Source: Ideonella sp. MAG2 (lineage in GTDB: Bacteria; Pseudomonadota; Gammaproteobacteria; Burkholderiales; Burkholderiaceae_C). Taken from it: DNA of 64,000 nt. Location of the stretch: NCBI GenBank assembly GCA_004359425.1, contig PTEU01000001.1, forward strand, positions 587,073-651,072, written 5' to 3'. Below, in pieces: positions 34,600-43,824 of the stretch (positions within the stretch are counted from its first letter, which is position 1; each line of letters starts with the position of its first letter). The notes beneath the pieces were generated by a model that searched no databases, was not told the DNA's origin, and saw only the letters and a list, made by a program, of their open reading frames with translations. The position numbers and the translations under genes were made by a program.

Positions 34600-35517
34600 A
34601 TGACAGACCCTGTTCATGCGGATGACACGGCGCAGCCGCTGCGCACCTTGGACTACCAAGCGCCCCGAGGTTACGCCTATGACCTGGAGGTGCTGCGCTT
34701 TGCCAAGCTGCGCCAACTCAAGCCCGCCTCTTGGTTCCATACCGTGGAACGTCTGGGCCTGTATCTGCTGATCTTGGTGGATACGGGCAGCTGTACCCAC
34801 ATGGCGGAATGCCAGTTTCTGGAGTTGGCGCCCGGTTCACTGGTCTGTCTGCGCCCTGGGCAGGTGCAGCGCTACGACGTCAGCACGCCATGGGACGGAT
34901 GGCTTTTGTTGATGCGCCCTGAAGTGCTGGACCCTTTGGCGGCGCAGCAGGGCCCGCTCCGGATGAGCACGGCAGCAATCCTCGATGAGATGCCGATGTG
35001 CTCGACCGTCAGCCCCGCCGTGAAGGACGCGCTTCTGGCCCTCATGGCCCAGATGGCACGTGACGCCAGTGCCGATGCAGACCCGCCCTGGACGGGGCGC
35101 TTGCTGAAGCTTCAGGTGCAGACCCTGTGCGCCAGGCTGGCTGGCCACCAGGCCACGCAGGTCGAGGTGCCGCGCGCGGAGGCCCCGGCAGATCGCGGTC
35201 GTGTGGCGCGTTTCAAGAGCTTGCTGGAGCGCGACTTCACGCATGCCCACCACGTCGGCCACTACGCGCAATTGCTGGGCGTGGCTGAACGCAGCCTCAG
35301 CCGCAGCACACAGCGGGTGCTGGGCCAAACCGCCAAAGAAGTGATCACCGCCCGGGTGCTGCTGGAAGCCAAGCGGCTGTTGGTCTACACCAGTGACCCG
35401 GTGGCCCAGATCGGCTACAGCCTGGGCTTTGATGAGGCGACCAACTTCGCCAAGTTCTTTCGGCGCGAGACGGGGCAGGGGCTGCAGGCCTTCAGACGCA
35501 GCGTGCTCGATCGCTAA
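34600..35517 (+). CDS. AraC-family regulator
   Basis: The 305-residue regulator has an N-terminal cupin-like sensor (LELAPGSLVCLRPGQVQRYD near residues 75-95) and a C-terminal AraC HTH (HVGHYAQLLGVAERSLSRST, VAQIGYSLGFDEATNFAKFF). ATG 34600 is used rather than the GTG one codon earlier. It is close behind the NTF2-like gene, which it may regulate. The effector is unknown. Confidence 0.85.
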   Translation: MTDPVHADDTAQPLRTLDYQAPRGYAYDLEVLRFAKLRQLKPASWFHTVERLGLYLLILVDTGSCTHMAECQFLELAPGSLVCLRPGQVQRYDVSTPWDGWLLLMRPEVLDPLAAQQGPLRMSTAAILDEMPMCSTVSPAVKDALLALMAQMARDASADADPPWTGRLLKLQVQTLCARLAGHQATQVEVPRAEAPADRGRVARFKSLLERDFTHAHHVGHYAQLLGVAERSLSRSTQRVLGQTAKEVITARVLLEAKRLLVYTSDPVAQIGYSLGFDEATNFAKFFRRETGQGLQAFRRSVLDR

Positions 35518-35637
35518 GCCCAGCCTGTCACCATCGCGGCGCTGATACAGGGCGCTGCAGGGTTCGGTGCTTTGTGTCTGGTGACCAAGGGCAGGCCGCT
35601 CCACACTGGCGGCACCACCACTGCAAACTTTGCCGCC

Positions 35638-36228
35638 ATGACCGCCCTGGACCTGCTGCCCGTGACCTCCTATTGCTTGTTGATGTCGGGCACGCCGGGG
35701 CCTAACAACTTGATGCTGACTACCTCCGGTGCCCACTTCGGCTACCGCAGTACGCTGCCACAGATCTTGGGCATTGTGGTGGGCGTGGCGGTGCAGACGG
35801 CGCTGGTGTGCCTGGGGCTGGGGGCGGTGTTCACCGCGTACCCGCTGGCGCAGCAGGCCTTGCGCTTGGGCGGCGCGCTCTACCTCGTGTTCCTGGCCTG
35901 GAAGCTCTGCGGTGCCAAGTTGGGCGAGGCCCGTGCCGCGCCCACGCCCAGCTTTGCGCAAGGCGCGCTGTTTCAGGTGGTCAACCCCAAGTCCTGGGTC
36001 AAGGCCATCACCATGGCGTCTTTGTTCATGCCGCCGGGCTTGAGCCCTTGGGCCGGTGCGCTGGTACTGGCCTTGGTGGGCGCGGTCATTGCCCTGCCCA
36101 GCCTGTCGGTGTGGACGCTGTTTGGCGTGGCCATTCGGCGCTGGTTGTCGCACCCGTGGGCGCAACGTGCTTTCAACCTGGTGATGGCGGCTTCATTGCT
36201 GGCGCTGGCGGTGAGTTTTCTGCGCTAA
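35638..36228 (+). CDS. LysE/RhtB-family exporter
   Basis: The 196-residue membrane protein carries the family signature GTPGPNNLMLTTSGAHFGYR (17-36), the NPKSWVKAI motif in the fourth helix region, and six hydrophobic segments. Members export amino acids or related metabolites by proton exchange. The MocR-type regulator begins 9 bases downstream. The pair fits control of an amino-acid-like effector. Confidence 0.85.
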   Translation: MTALDLLPVTSYCLLMSGTPGPNNLMLTTSGAHFGYRSTLPQILGIVVGVAVQTALVCLGLGAVFTAYPLAQQALRLGGALYLVFLAWKLCGAKLGEARAAPTPSFAQGALFQVVNPKSWVKAITMASLFMPPGLSPWAGALVLALVGAVIALPSLSVWTLFGVAIRRWLSHPWAQRAFNLVMAASLLALAVSFLR

Positions 36229-36237
36229 GCTGAGGCG

Positions 36238-37674
36238 ATGTTCAGCCTTGACCGAGCCGCTGCCACGCCCCTGACCGAGCAGGTCGAGCAGGGCCTGCGC
36301 GCCTTGATGGACAGCGGCCGCCTGCCCCCAGGGGCGCGGCTGATGTCGATTCGCCAATTGGCGCGGCAGTTGGGGGTCAGCGCCAACACCGTGGTGGCAG
36401 CGTATGACCGCCTGACGGCCGCCGGGCTGATCGACGCCCGGGGCACGGCCGGCTATTTTGTGTGCCGCCCCGCCGATGCGGCCGATGGCCCTGCCACCTT
36501 GGCGGCGGGCGAGGCCCAAGAGGGCGTCTGGCTGGTGCAGCAGGCCAATGACCAGCCGCCCGGCATGCTGCTGGCCAGCAGTGGTGCACTGCCGCCCGCG
36601 TGGCTGGAGGATGCGGTGCCGGTGGCGGCCTTACAGCGCGCCATGAGCCGGTCGGTGGCTGGCATGGCCTCGCGCTGCCCGCCCCAAGGCCTGCCCGAGC
36701 TGCGCGAGCAGTTGGCGCAGATTTTGCGCAGCCAAGGCATTGCCGTGGATGCGGGCCGGGTGCTCACCACCAGCGGCGGCACCCAAGCCATTGATTTGAT
36801 TTGCCGCAGCTTTTTGCAGCCGGGTGACACGGTGCTGGTTGAAGACCCAGGCTACTTTTTGATGTACGACCGCCTGCGCCGCGACGGCCTGCGCATCGTG
36901 CCCGTGGCCCGCACGCCCGAAGGGCTGGACCTGGCGCAACTCGAAGCCGCTTGCGAGGCGCACCGGCCGCGCCTGCTCTTTATGCAAACGGTGCTGCACA
37001 ACCCCACGGGATGGGGCAGCACACCGGCCAACCTCGTCAAGGTCTTGGCCCTGGCCCAGCGCCATGGCTTTTTGGTGGCCGAGGACGATGTGCAAGGCCA
37101 CTTTCACCCCGGCCATGCCACCCGCTTGGCGGCGCTTTCCGGCCTGGACCGCGTGATCTACTACGCCAGCTTTTGCAAAGCCCTGAGCCCGGCCTTGCGC
37201 ATGGGCTATATCGCGGCTGACCCGGCCCTGCTGCGCCCGCTGATGCGCGAAAAGATCTGTGCCGTGCTGACGGGCGCGGCGCTGAACGAGCTGGTGCTGT
37301 TGGAGGTGCTGCAAGCAGGCCGCTGGCGCAAGCACTTGGACCGTCTTCAGCGCAAGCTGCAGCAGGCGCACCAAGCGGCCCGCCGCCACCTCAGCGCCGC
37401 AGGCGTGCGCCTGAACCATCCCGGCGAGGGCGGCCTGTTTTTGTGGGGGCAAGTGCCGGAGGGCGTCGACGTGGACCTGCTCGTCAACGACGCGTTTCAG
37501 AACCACATCTTGCTGGCGCGGGGTGCCACGTTTTCGGCCAGCAGCCAGGCCGACCAACACCTGCGCTTCAACGTGGCAGTCTGCCAAGCCCCGGCAGTGG
37601 CGCAATACCTGCGCAGCCGCTTTGAAGCCTGCCACCAAGCCCAAACAGTGCTCGACCGCATGGGACACCCTTGA
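36238..37674 (+). CDS. MocR-type GntR/aminotransferase regulator
   Basis: The 478-residue protein fuses an N-terminal GntR winged helix (2-75: MSIRQLARQLGVSANTVVAAYDRL) to a class I aminotransferase fold (about 100-470). It has TTSGGTQAIDL, HNPTGW, and the PLP-binding Lys in YYASFCKALSPALRMGY. MocR proteins sense PLP or amino-acid derivatives. It lies 9 bp after the LysE gene and probably regulates it or a divergent target. Confidence 0.9.
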   Translation: MFSLDRAAATPLTEQVEQGLRALMDSGRLPPGARLMSIRQLARQLGVSANTVVAAYDRLTAAGLIDARGTAGYFVCRPADAADGPATLAAGEAQEGVWLVQQANDQPPGMLLASSGALPPAWLEDAVPVAALQRAMSRSVAGMASRCPPQGLPELREQLAQILRSQGIAVDAGRVLTTSGGTQAIDLICRSFLQPGDTVLVEDPGYFLMYDRLRRDGLRIVPVARTPEGLDLAQLEAACEAHRPRLLFMQTVLHNPTGWGSTPANLVKVLALAQRHGFLVAEDDVQGHFHPGHATRLAALSGLDRVIYYASFCKALSPALRMGYIAADPALLRPLMREKICAVLTGAALNELVLLEVLQAGRWRKHLDRLQRKLQQAHQAARRHLSAAGVRLNHPGEGGLFLWGQVPEGVDVDLLVNDAFQNHILLARGATFSASSQADQHLRFNVAVCQAPAVAQYLRSRFEACHQAQTVLDRMGHP

Positions 37675-37826
37675 ATGCTGACGATGCGTGATGCCTACAC
37701 TTTATGCGCGCGGCATGGCTTTGCACCGGTTTCTCTGGCTGACCGATGGAGGGACATCCGCAGATTGAATGCTGCCTCAGGCATGCCCTAACATCTGCCT
37801 CTCTTGGAGTGCGGAGTCGGACATTC

Positions 37827-38465
37827 ATGTCATCGGTGAAATCGCGAGGATCGATTGCGGCCCTACTAACGGCTATTTTGAGTGGTTCACTGGCCCAAGC
37901 AGCACAGACCACCGAGGTCGAGTCTGTGACCCTGCCGGGCGGGCGGGTGATGGTGGTGGCGTCGGCGCGCGTCTATGTGGCACCGGCCTATCAGCCCTCG
38001 ATCCGCAATGTCGAGTTTTTGATGGGCCTGCGCCAGAAAGGCTTGGCCTTGCCGCGCGTGTTGTTTGACCAAACCGGCTCGGCGCGCGTGCTCCTGTGCC
38101 GGGAGGGCTACCCGGTGTTTGGCACAGGGCGAGACACCTTCTCTGCAATGCTAGAGCGAGGCTTGAACACCGAATCGAGCATGGCGGGCTTGTTGAACGA
38201 CAGGGTGCCGCCACTGCGCGCCACATTGGATGCGTTGGTCTTGGAGCCCGGAGCGCAACTCGGCACGCAGCAATGGCGGCTCAAGCTCACCCTGTGGCCT
38301 TTTGAGCAAGCCCCGGTGCCGGTGCAACACACCCACACTTTCGTGGCCTCAGCCTTTTTGCCGCAAGGCTGCAACGACGCCGTGGCGGCCTTGACGCCCG
38401 CCTTGCAGGAAAGCCTGTGGGTGCTTTACGGCTCGGCAGGCTTGGAGTCGGCGGCGCGGCCTTAG
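37827..38465 (+). CDS. Hypothetical exported protein
   Basis: From ATG 37827 the 212-residue protein has a signal peptide (GSIAALLTAILSGSLAQAAQ). The mature part contains two cysteines (VLLCREGY and LPQGCNDA) about 120 residues apart that could form a disulphide. The segment VTLPGGRVMVVASARVYVAPAYQPS is beta-like. I do not recognise the family. It overlaps the convergent SPFH gene by 4 bases. Confidence 0.55.
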   Translation: MSSVKSRGSIAALLTAILSGSLAQAAQTTEVESVTLPGGRVMVVASARVYVAPAYQPSIRNVEFLMGLRQKGLALPRVLFDQTGSARVLLCREGYPVFGTGRDTFSAMLERGLNTESSMAGLLNDRVPPLRATLDALVLEPGAQLGTQQWRLKLTLWPFEQAPVPVQHTHTFVASAFLPQGCNDAVAALTPALQESLWVLYGSAGLESAARP

Positions 38466-39304
38466 CGCACCTGCACCAGCGGCGTGGTGGAGCCGCTGCC
38501 TAAGAGCACGGTGTTGCCAGCCTTGCCTGCGATGGCAATGGCGGCATCGCGCTGGGCCTCAATTTCCCGCATGCGAATGAGTTGCGGAGTGATGGACTCG
38601 GCCAGGATGCGATTGGCCTTGGCCTCGCCTTCCGCTTTAGCGATGGCCTTTTCTGCTTCGGCTTTGGTCAGGGCCAGTTCGCGTTGCGCTTGCTCAATGC
38701 GTTGGTCGGTGGCGGCCTTTTGACGAATGGCTTCTTCAATGCCTTTGTCCACCACCATATTGCGCACATTCACGCTCGTCACCGTGAATGCACCCTGATC
38801 GGCAGTGTCCAGTTCTGCCTGCAAGGTCTTGCGAACGGTCTCCGTGATCTCCGCGCGTTTGGTGTGCATGGTGGTGGCGTCGAAAGTGGCCACCGCCTTG
38901 TAGACGGCTTCACGGGCTTCACGGGAGACGCGGTTGTGCCCAATGATGAGGTCGCTGGCACCATCCCTCACCACTTGGCTGTGCTTGACCACATCGCCTT
39001 GGTACTTGGCATACAGCGCAGGCACGCGTGAGCCATCGACCTTGTAGATCACGTCCACATCCACGTCCTGCATGGTGAGGTTGTCGCGTGACTTGGGTGT
39101 CATGTTCTCGAGTTGAAACAGCACTTCCTTGCTGGTGAACTCGTCGACCGACTTGAAGAGCGTGAAGTACACGCCAGGCGGCATGGCCTCGGTGCCAACT
39201 TTGCCCAAAGTGCGCTCGACGCCCACATTACCGGTGTCAATTTGGGTGCAAGCGGCCAGCAGTGCAACCAGGGGGAGCAATAAGAGGGTGCGTGGGGTGC
39301 TCAT
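38462..39304 (-). CDS. SPFH/prohibitin-family lipoprotein
   Basis: The 280-residue protein has a lipobox (LVALLAACTQ), an SPFH domain (about 25-190: GVERTLGKVGTEAMPPGVYF, VDVDVIYKVDG) and a coiled-coil region rich in Ala, Glu and Lys (ELALTKAEAEKAIAKAEGEA). Prohibitin-like proteins scaffold membrane complexes and proteases. A lipoprotein anchor instead of a transmembrane helix is less usual. It is the last gene of the five-gene minus-strand cluster. Confidence 0.82.
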   Translation of the reverse strand: MSTPRTLLLLPLVALLAACTQIDTGNVGVERTLGKVGTEAMPPGVYFTLFKSVDEFTSKEVLFQLENMTPKSRDNLTMQDVDVDVIYKVDGSRVPALYAKYQGDVVKHSQVVRDGASDLIIGHNRVSREAREAVYKAVATFDATTMHTKRAEITETVRKTLQAELDTADQGAFTVTSVNVRNMVVDKGIEEAIRQKAATDQRIEQAQRELALTKAEAEKAIAKAEGEAKANRILAESITPQLIRMREIEAQRDAAIAIAGKAGNTVLLGSGSTTPLVQVR

Positions 39305-39312
39305 GGGTCGGC

Positions 39313-39504
39313 TCACAACAATGCAATGGCCGGACTGTAATAGGCCGCTATCAGCAGCGCCACAGAGATCAGCAACAAAATCCCTAGGCGCACGGCATGT
39401 CGGGCGATAACCCGAGCATCCTCGCGGCGCTCGATGGGGCTAAGCCAGTTCCAGAGGCCGTAGCTTGCAAACAAAGCAATCACCAGAACAATCAAATGCT
39501 TCAC
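39313..39504 (-). CDS. Small two-helix membrane protein
   Basis: The 63-residue protein has two hydrophobic helices (about 3-20 and 42-60) separated by a charged loop (SPIERREDARVIARHAVR). GGAGACTTCCGTG precedes the start. It lies 15 bp after the DUF2314 gene and 8 bp before the SPFH gene, so it belongs to the operon. The function is unknown. Confidence 0.65.
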   Translation of the reverse strand: MKHLIVLVIALFASYGLWNWLSPIERREDARVIARHAVRLGILLLISVALLIAAYYSPAIALL

Positions 39505-39519
39505 GGAAGTCTCCAGGGT

Positions 39520-40872
39520 TCAAGGCAGGCTTGACTTCTGAATACGCTCAATGATCTTTGAGGTCGTATTGCCTTCCGTCGTGCCGTCGGGCTTGCGATG
39601 CAGGTAGTCAAAAAGGTCGTCTTGAGACACTTTGACAGTTTGCCCTGCCTTCAATTTTTTGCTGAGGCGTGGGTCGCTGACCAGGAGCCCCGTGATCTGA
39701 GTCCCTTCCCAGGCATTGACGGCCACCCACATCCATTCGATGCCACCCGTGTCGGTCTTGAAGGGTGCCTTGACCAGGATGGACTCGCCAGGCACAAGCT
39801 TGGTTTGGAAGTGGTTTCTCAGGGCTGGCAGCTTGGCGCGAGCGGCGGTTTTTGCTGCTTCCAACTCAGCGTCATGCTGAACCATCAAGACTTTGCTCTT
39901 ACCGACGAAGTGCTGCCTCAGCATGGTGGCACGGCGAACATGAAGGTCGTCACCGGCATAGCGATCAAAGGCCAACTCCCAGAGCAAGTTGGGAGGATCA
40001 CCGTCGTCCCGTGTTGCGGGGGCTAAGGTGAGTTTCAAGGCGGCTTTGCCCTGGTCGAGCAACTGCGCATTGGCTTGTTCACGAGCGGCAGTGTGTTGCA
40101 GCAATGTTGTTTGCAAGTCCCAGGTGCCCGAAGTGACGGTCCCTTGCTTCTCTACCAGCATTTGGGCGGCGATGTTCATGAGCTCGCCGATCGCTTGGTT
40201 GTCCGACCAATTGAAATCACTGATGACCAGATCGGGCACGCCAAACTTACGCAGGCCCAAGGTGATGGCGCGAACCCCTGTTTCGGTGGCTTTGTAGCTA
40301 TGGATCGTGATGTGCTTGCTGACTTTGGGCCAAGGCCCCGACCAGCCTTCTAAGCGGCCATGCCATGCGTCTGGCGTGAAGGCTTCGCGCGTCTCATCGT
40401 CCCACAACAGGCCCCCGGTCTTCCTGGCGACCTGCTCCATCAAGGTCAAAGCCGCTTGCATGGCGGCTAGATTCTCTTGACGCGGCACCTGGAATTCCAC
40501 AATCAAGGCTTGTTTGCTGCCGGACAGTGCTTGGGCTTGTTCCCGGCTCAAGCCTCGACCAAAGTACTGCAACTGGTTCAAGCTGGGTGGCCGAAAGTTT
40601 TTGTCTGCCTGCGGCTCCCACACGGCACGCAAAAGCGGTGCGGGTGCGCCGGGCACTGATTGCGGGAACTGCTTGACCTCCTTGATCTGTGGGCGGGTTG
40701 ATGGCAACAATTGCCGCAAGGTCTCAAGGCTGCTTCCGTAGCCACTGGCGTCGTAGATCGCAAAGACATAGCTGATGCTTTTGTCATTTGGCGCGGCCCA
40801 GGCTAAGTTCAGCGTGAGCCCTAGCCAAAGGGCCAAAGCTAGGCGGGCCACGTACAGTGCTGTTTTCGTCAT
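39520..40872 (-). CDS. Exported DUF2314-containing protein
   Basis: The 450-residue protein has a signal peptide (LALALWLGLTLNLAWAAP), a large unassigned region and a C-terminal DUF2314 domain (about 345-430). The DUF2314 pattern is ILVKAPFKTDTGG, EWMWVAVNAWEG, and GLLVSDPRLSKKLKAGQ followed by VSQDDLFDYL. DUF2314 proteins are of unknown biochemistry. It overlaps the upstream DUF4401/GDYXXLXY gene by 4 bases. Confidence 0.78.
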   Translation of the reverse strand: MTKTALYVARLALALWLGLTLNLAWAAPNDKSISYVFAIYDASGYGSSLETLRQLLPSTRPQIKEVKQFPQSVPGAPAPLLRAVWEPQADKNFRPPSLNQLQYFGRGLSREQAQALSGSKQALIVEFQVPRQENLAAMQAALTLMEQVARKTGGLLWDDETREAFTPDAWHGRLEGWSGPWPKVSKHITIHSYKATETGVRAITLGLRKFGVPDLVISDFNWSDNQAIGELMNIAAQMLVEKQGTVTSGTWDLQTTLLQHTAAREQANAQLLDQGKAALKLTLAPATRDDGDPPNLLWELAFDRYAGDDLHVRRATMLRQHFVGKSKVLMVQHDAELEAAKTAARAKLPALRNHFQTKLVPGESILVKAPFKTDTGGIEWMWVAVNAWEGTQITGLLVSDPRLSKKLKAGQTVKVSQDDLFDYLHRKPDGTTEGNTTSKIIERIQKSSLP

Positions 40873-42551
40873 AGCGGCTTCAATCCCTCTCCACGCAAGC
40901 CTACCAGCAAGGCTTTGCCACTGGCATCCACGCGGAACTCACCAAAGCGGGCGGCGGCCCAACGCTCGGCTTCGCCTTCTTTGAAGTAAAAGGCGTCAGT
41001 CACCAAGATCCAGCGGCCATTTTTGGGCACCAGTTGGATGGCGACTTCATCGGTGGCCAGGGGCTGGCCAAGGTCTGGGCCTTTGGTGCTGAGAATGCCT
41101 TGGGCGTCGCGCTTGAAGACCATGCGCGGGTGCTCGAAGTTGAAGGCTTCTTGCTCCAAATTCAGCTCGGGCGTGTTGGTGCTGAAGCGGGGCAGGAAGT
41201 TCAGCGTCATGTAGTCGCCCTGCATCAGCGAGCGCGGGTCGGCGGGGGCGAGCGGCACAAAGACGGCTTGTCCGTGGCGGATGAGCTGCTCTTTCTGCCA
41301 GATGCTGGCGTTGGCGGCCAGCACGATGAGCAGGGCACTCAGGGCGATGCCCCAGGAGGCTTTGAACTGACCCAGGGTCAGGCCGGGAGCTGCCGACGCG
41401 GTGGCTGAGGGCGCGGATGTTGGCGAGTGTACAGGTGCCATCGACGGGCGACGCAGCCCCCACAGCGCTAGCCCGGCCAATACGGCGGCGGCCACAACCA
41501 GATAAGCGGCCTTGGTCGCCAGGGGCCAGCTCAGGGCGTAGTAGAAGGCACCGATGATCCATGCCGCCGCTACGCCTGCTGCGGTGCCCAAGCGCCAGCG
41601 CTGCGTGCCCACGCACAGGGCCAGCACCAGCAGGCAAGCACCGAGGGTGGGCATCAGGCCAGCCAGGGCGCTGAGCACCAGCAGCACTCCACCGCACCAA
41701 GCTTGCCGCAGGTCGGGCCAGCGTTGGGCCAGCCACGCCCCACCCAGCAAGGTCAACCCGCCGGAGACCACATGTTGGGCACTCAAGGGAACCAAAGGCT
41801 GGTCGCCCAGCACGGTCTCGTTGGCCAGGTCTTGCACAATCTCCGAGCCTAGGCTTGCGCCCACCAAGAAGGTCATGCCAGCCAGCCAGGCCAAGCCCAA
41901 CAAGGTAGCCAGTAGCCAGCCCGCCCCCACGGTCTCTGCCCACGCAGCCGCGCGGGCCTCCGCCTTGGCGGGGGGATGGCGCAATAACGCTGCCGCGAGG
42001 GCCAGCACCACGGCCAGCAAGAGGTGCAGGGCCAACCATGGGGAGAGGCTGGCCCCTTGGTACTTCCAGCCTATGTGTCCTACCAAGGCCAGGCCGCCCA
42101 TGGCGGCGGCCGCAGCGCCGAACAAGGCCCGCAGCCAGGTTTGAGGCAAGGCCGCAGACACAAGCAGCAGCAGCGGGCACAACACCGTGGCTGCGCCTTG
42201 CAGGCGCAGTTGGTCGACCAACATCAACGCCACCAGACCCAGGCCCGTCAGCAAAGCGGGGATGGCCAGTTGCTCAACAAAAAGGGGAATGGCTTTGGAG
42301 CGCAGCACCACAAGGGCCCCAGCGGTCAGCAAGGTGCCTATCAGGCCGGCTGAACTACTGTTCCGAAAGGCGTCGCCCAGCAAGACGTCTGCCACGATCA
42401 GCAGCGGCACAGCCGCCAGCCAAGCGCCCAGGGCCGTGAGCAGCACCACCGGCCAGGGGCGGCTATCTTCGCTCAGAGGAGGCACGGCGTCGGGCACCAG
42501 GCCTTCTGCCTGCGCCGCCGCTATGGCGGCGTTGAGTTGAACGTGGCTCAT
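40869..42551 (-). CDS. DUF4401 and GDYXXLXY fusion membrane protein
   Basis: From ATG 42551 the 560-residue protein has about ten membrane helices (35-370, DUF4401-like). A C-terminal extracytoplasmic GDYXXLXY domain (about 395-560) follows, with the eponymous motif in LMQGDYMTLNF and with KNGRWILVTDAFYFKEG. In many bacteria these are two adjacent genes; here they form one. The partner DUF2157 gene overlaps it by 4 bases upstream. The module is probably an envelope complex of unknown role. Confidence 0.82.
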   Translation of the reverse strand: MSHVQLNAAIAAAQAEGLVPDAVPPLSEDSRPWPVVLLTALGAWLAAVPLLIVADVLLGDAFRNSSSAGLIGTLLTAGALVVLRSKAIPLFVEQLAIPALLTGLGLVALMLVDQLRLQGAATVLCPLLLLVSAALPQTWLRALFGAAAAAMGGLALVGHIGWKYQGASLSPWLALHLLLAVVLALAAALLRHPPAKAEARAAAWAETVGAGWLLATLLGLAWLAGMTFLVGASLGSEIVQDLANETVLGDQPLVPLSAQHVVSGGLTLLGGAWLAQRWPDLRQAWCGGVLLVLSALAGLMPTLGACLLVLALCVGTQRWRLGTAAGVAAAWIIGAFYYALSWPLATKAAYLVVAAAVLAGLALWGLRRPSMAPVHSPTSAPSATASAAPGLTLGQFKASWGIALSALLIVLAANASIWQKEQLIRHGQAVFVPLAPADPRSLMQGDYMTLNFLPRFSTNTPELNLEQEAFNFEHPRMVFKRDAQGILSTKGPDLGQPLATDEVAIQLVPKNGRWILVTDAFYFKEGEAERWAAARFGEFRVDASGKALLVGLRGEGLKPL

Positions 42552-43528
42552 GCGGAGGCTCCCTCTGCAGCAGCCTGGCGGCGGCTGCAACGCAAGATCA
42601 CAGAAACAGACCCCGCCAGCAGGCCTGCCGCGCACAGCCCCAGCAAGAACATGGAGCCCAGCCACTCGTTGTGGTGGCCGTTGAAGAGAGCGTCTCCCAG
42701 GCCAAAGACCAGCAGAACATTCAGGCCCAGGGCGACCACGCTCAGCGCAAAGGCGTCGAAGAATCGAGCTTGGGTCAAGACGATGGCCGCACTGCCCAGC
42801 ATGAGCAGGCCCAGCATGTAGAGCGCCGAGACCTCATGGCTGAACAGGCTGGCCGATGCCGTGAGCGTGAGCGCCATGGTGGCCAAGGTCAGCCCCAAAC
42901 GCCAAGCCCAGGCCCCGGCCCCCGTCCAGCGCTGTAGTTGGGGGCTCAGGGCGGCGCTCAGGCCCAGGGTCATCGCCCAGGCCACCAGGTGGACGCCGAT
43001 GTCGCTGCGCTCCACCCGCCAACTGTGGTCGGTGTGCGCATGCACCCACAGCGAGATGGCCGTCATCACCACCAGCGCCCAGGGCGTCCAGGCCACGTCG
43101 CTGCGGGCTCCTAGGCACAAGGGCAGTGTTAGCACGGCCCACACCGCAAAGAGCTGCCAGGGGTCGGCACCGGTTTGGTAGGTTTGGCCAAAGTAGGCGA
43201 ATAGGCCACCGGTACACAGCAAGGCCATCAGGCTCAGGGGGGCTCGCCAAGCGGGGCGCAGGAAGGCCCCTAGGCTCATGACAATGATCACGCCCTCCAG
43301 GAGCGCGAAGCGGCCAAAACGGCCCAGGGTGTCCCAGTTGGCCGCCAGCCACAGAATCATCCCAAAGCCACCCAGGGCTGCCGCTAGCACCGCCACGCCT
43401 TGGGCCACGCGCCGGGCCAGGTCCGCCGGGGTTTGCTCCAAGCCTGCCCAGCGGGCTAGCCGCATGGCCGCCTCAGCACTCAGGCCATGGCGGGCGCTCA
43501 ACTCATACAAGGCCAATCTCAAGTCCAT
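42548..43528 (-). CDS. DUF2157 membrane protein
   Basis: From ATG 43528 the 326-residue protein has the cytosolic N-terminal DUF2157 head (LYELSARHGLSAEAAMRLAR). About nine membrane helices follow, with the family phrase FGMILWLAANWDTLGRFGRFALLE. It is the first gene of the operon with DUF4401/GDYXXLXY. The start ten codons further up (43558) is possible but less conserved. Confidence 0.82.
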   Translation of the reverse strand: MDLRLALYELSARHGLSAEAAMRLARWAGLEQTPADLARRVAQGVAVLAAALGGFGMILWLAANWDTLGRFGRFALLEGVIIVMSLGAFLRPAWRAPLSLMALLCTGGLFAYFGQTYQTGADPWQLFAVWAVLTLPLCLGARSDVAWTPWALVVMTAISLWVHAHTDHSWRVERSDIGVHLVAWAMTLGLSAALSPQLQRWTGAGAWAWRLGLTLATMALTLTASASLFSHEVSALYMLGLLMLGSAAIVLTQARFFDAFALSVVALGLNVLLVFGLGDALFNGHHNEWLGSMFLLGLCAAGLLAGSVSVILRCSRRQAAAEGASA

Positions 43529-43824
43529 CCCCAACTCCCAAGGTGTGGTGCCGGGCATGGTAGCCCGCCATGCGCGGCGGGTCGGGTGGGCTTTTTAGGG
43601 GTGCTCGGCCTGCGCGCCTGCCAGTCTCGGCTTGCGATACTTCAGCCACGGCCCTTGCAGTTCGTCGGCCCATCCGGCAACTGGGGGCTCAAAAGCCACC
43701 AATCGTCATGCTGCGCCTGCCAAACCCTTGGCACATCACCTACAGTCTGGGGCCTTGAGCCTGCTTCAGGCGCAGCGGTCTGCGTCTTGTGGCCGCCGAC
43801 AAAAGTTCCGAGGAGATTTCCCCC

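Noticed and set aside
34837..36165. 442-codon minus-strand frame opposite the AraC and LysE genes
   Set aside because: Composition is Gln/His/Arg-rich mirror sequence, while both plus-strand genes have clear family motifs.
36631..37668. 345-codon minus-strand frame opposite the MocR gene
   Set aside because: Shadow frame; the PLP-binding and GntR motifs lie on the plus strand.
41047..42180. 377-codon minus-strand frame inside the DUF4401/GDYXXLXY gene
   Set aside because: Same strand but shifted frame, Arg/Gly/Pro-rich; the membrane-protein frame is the coherent one.
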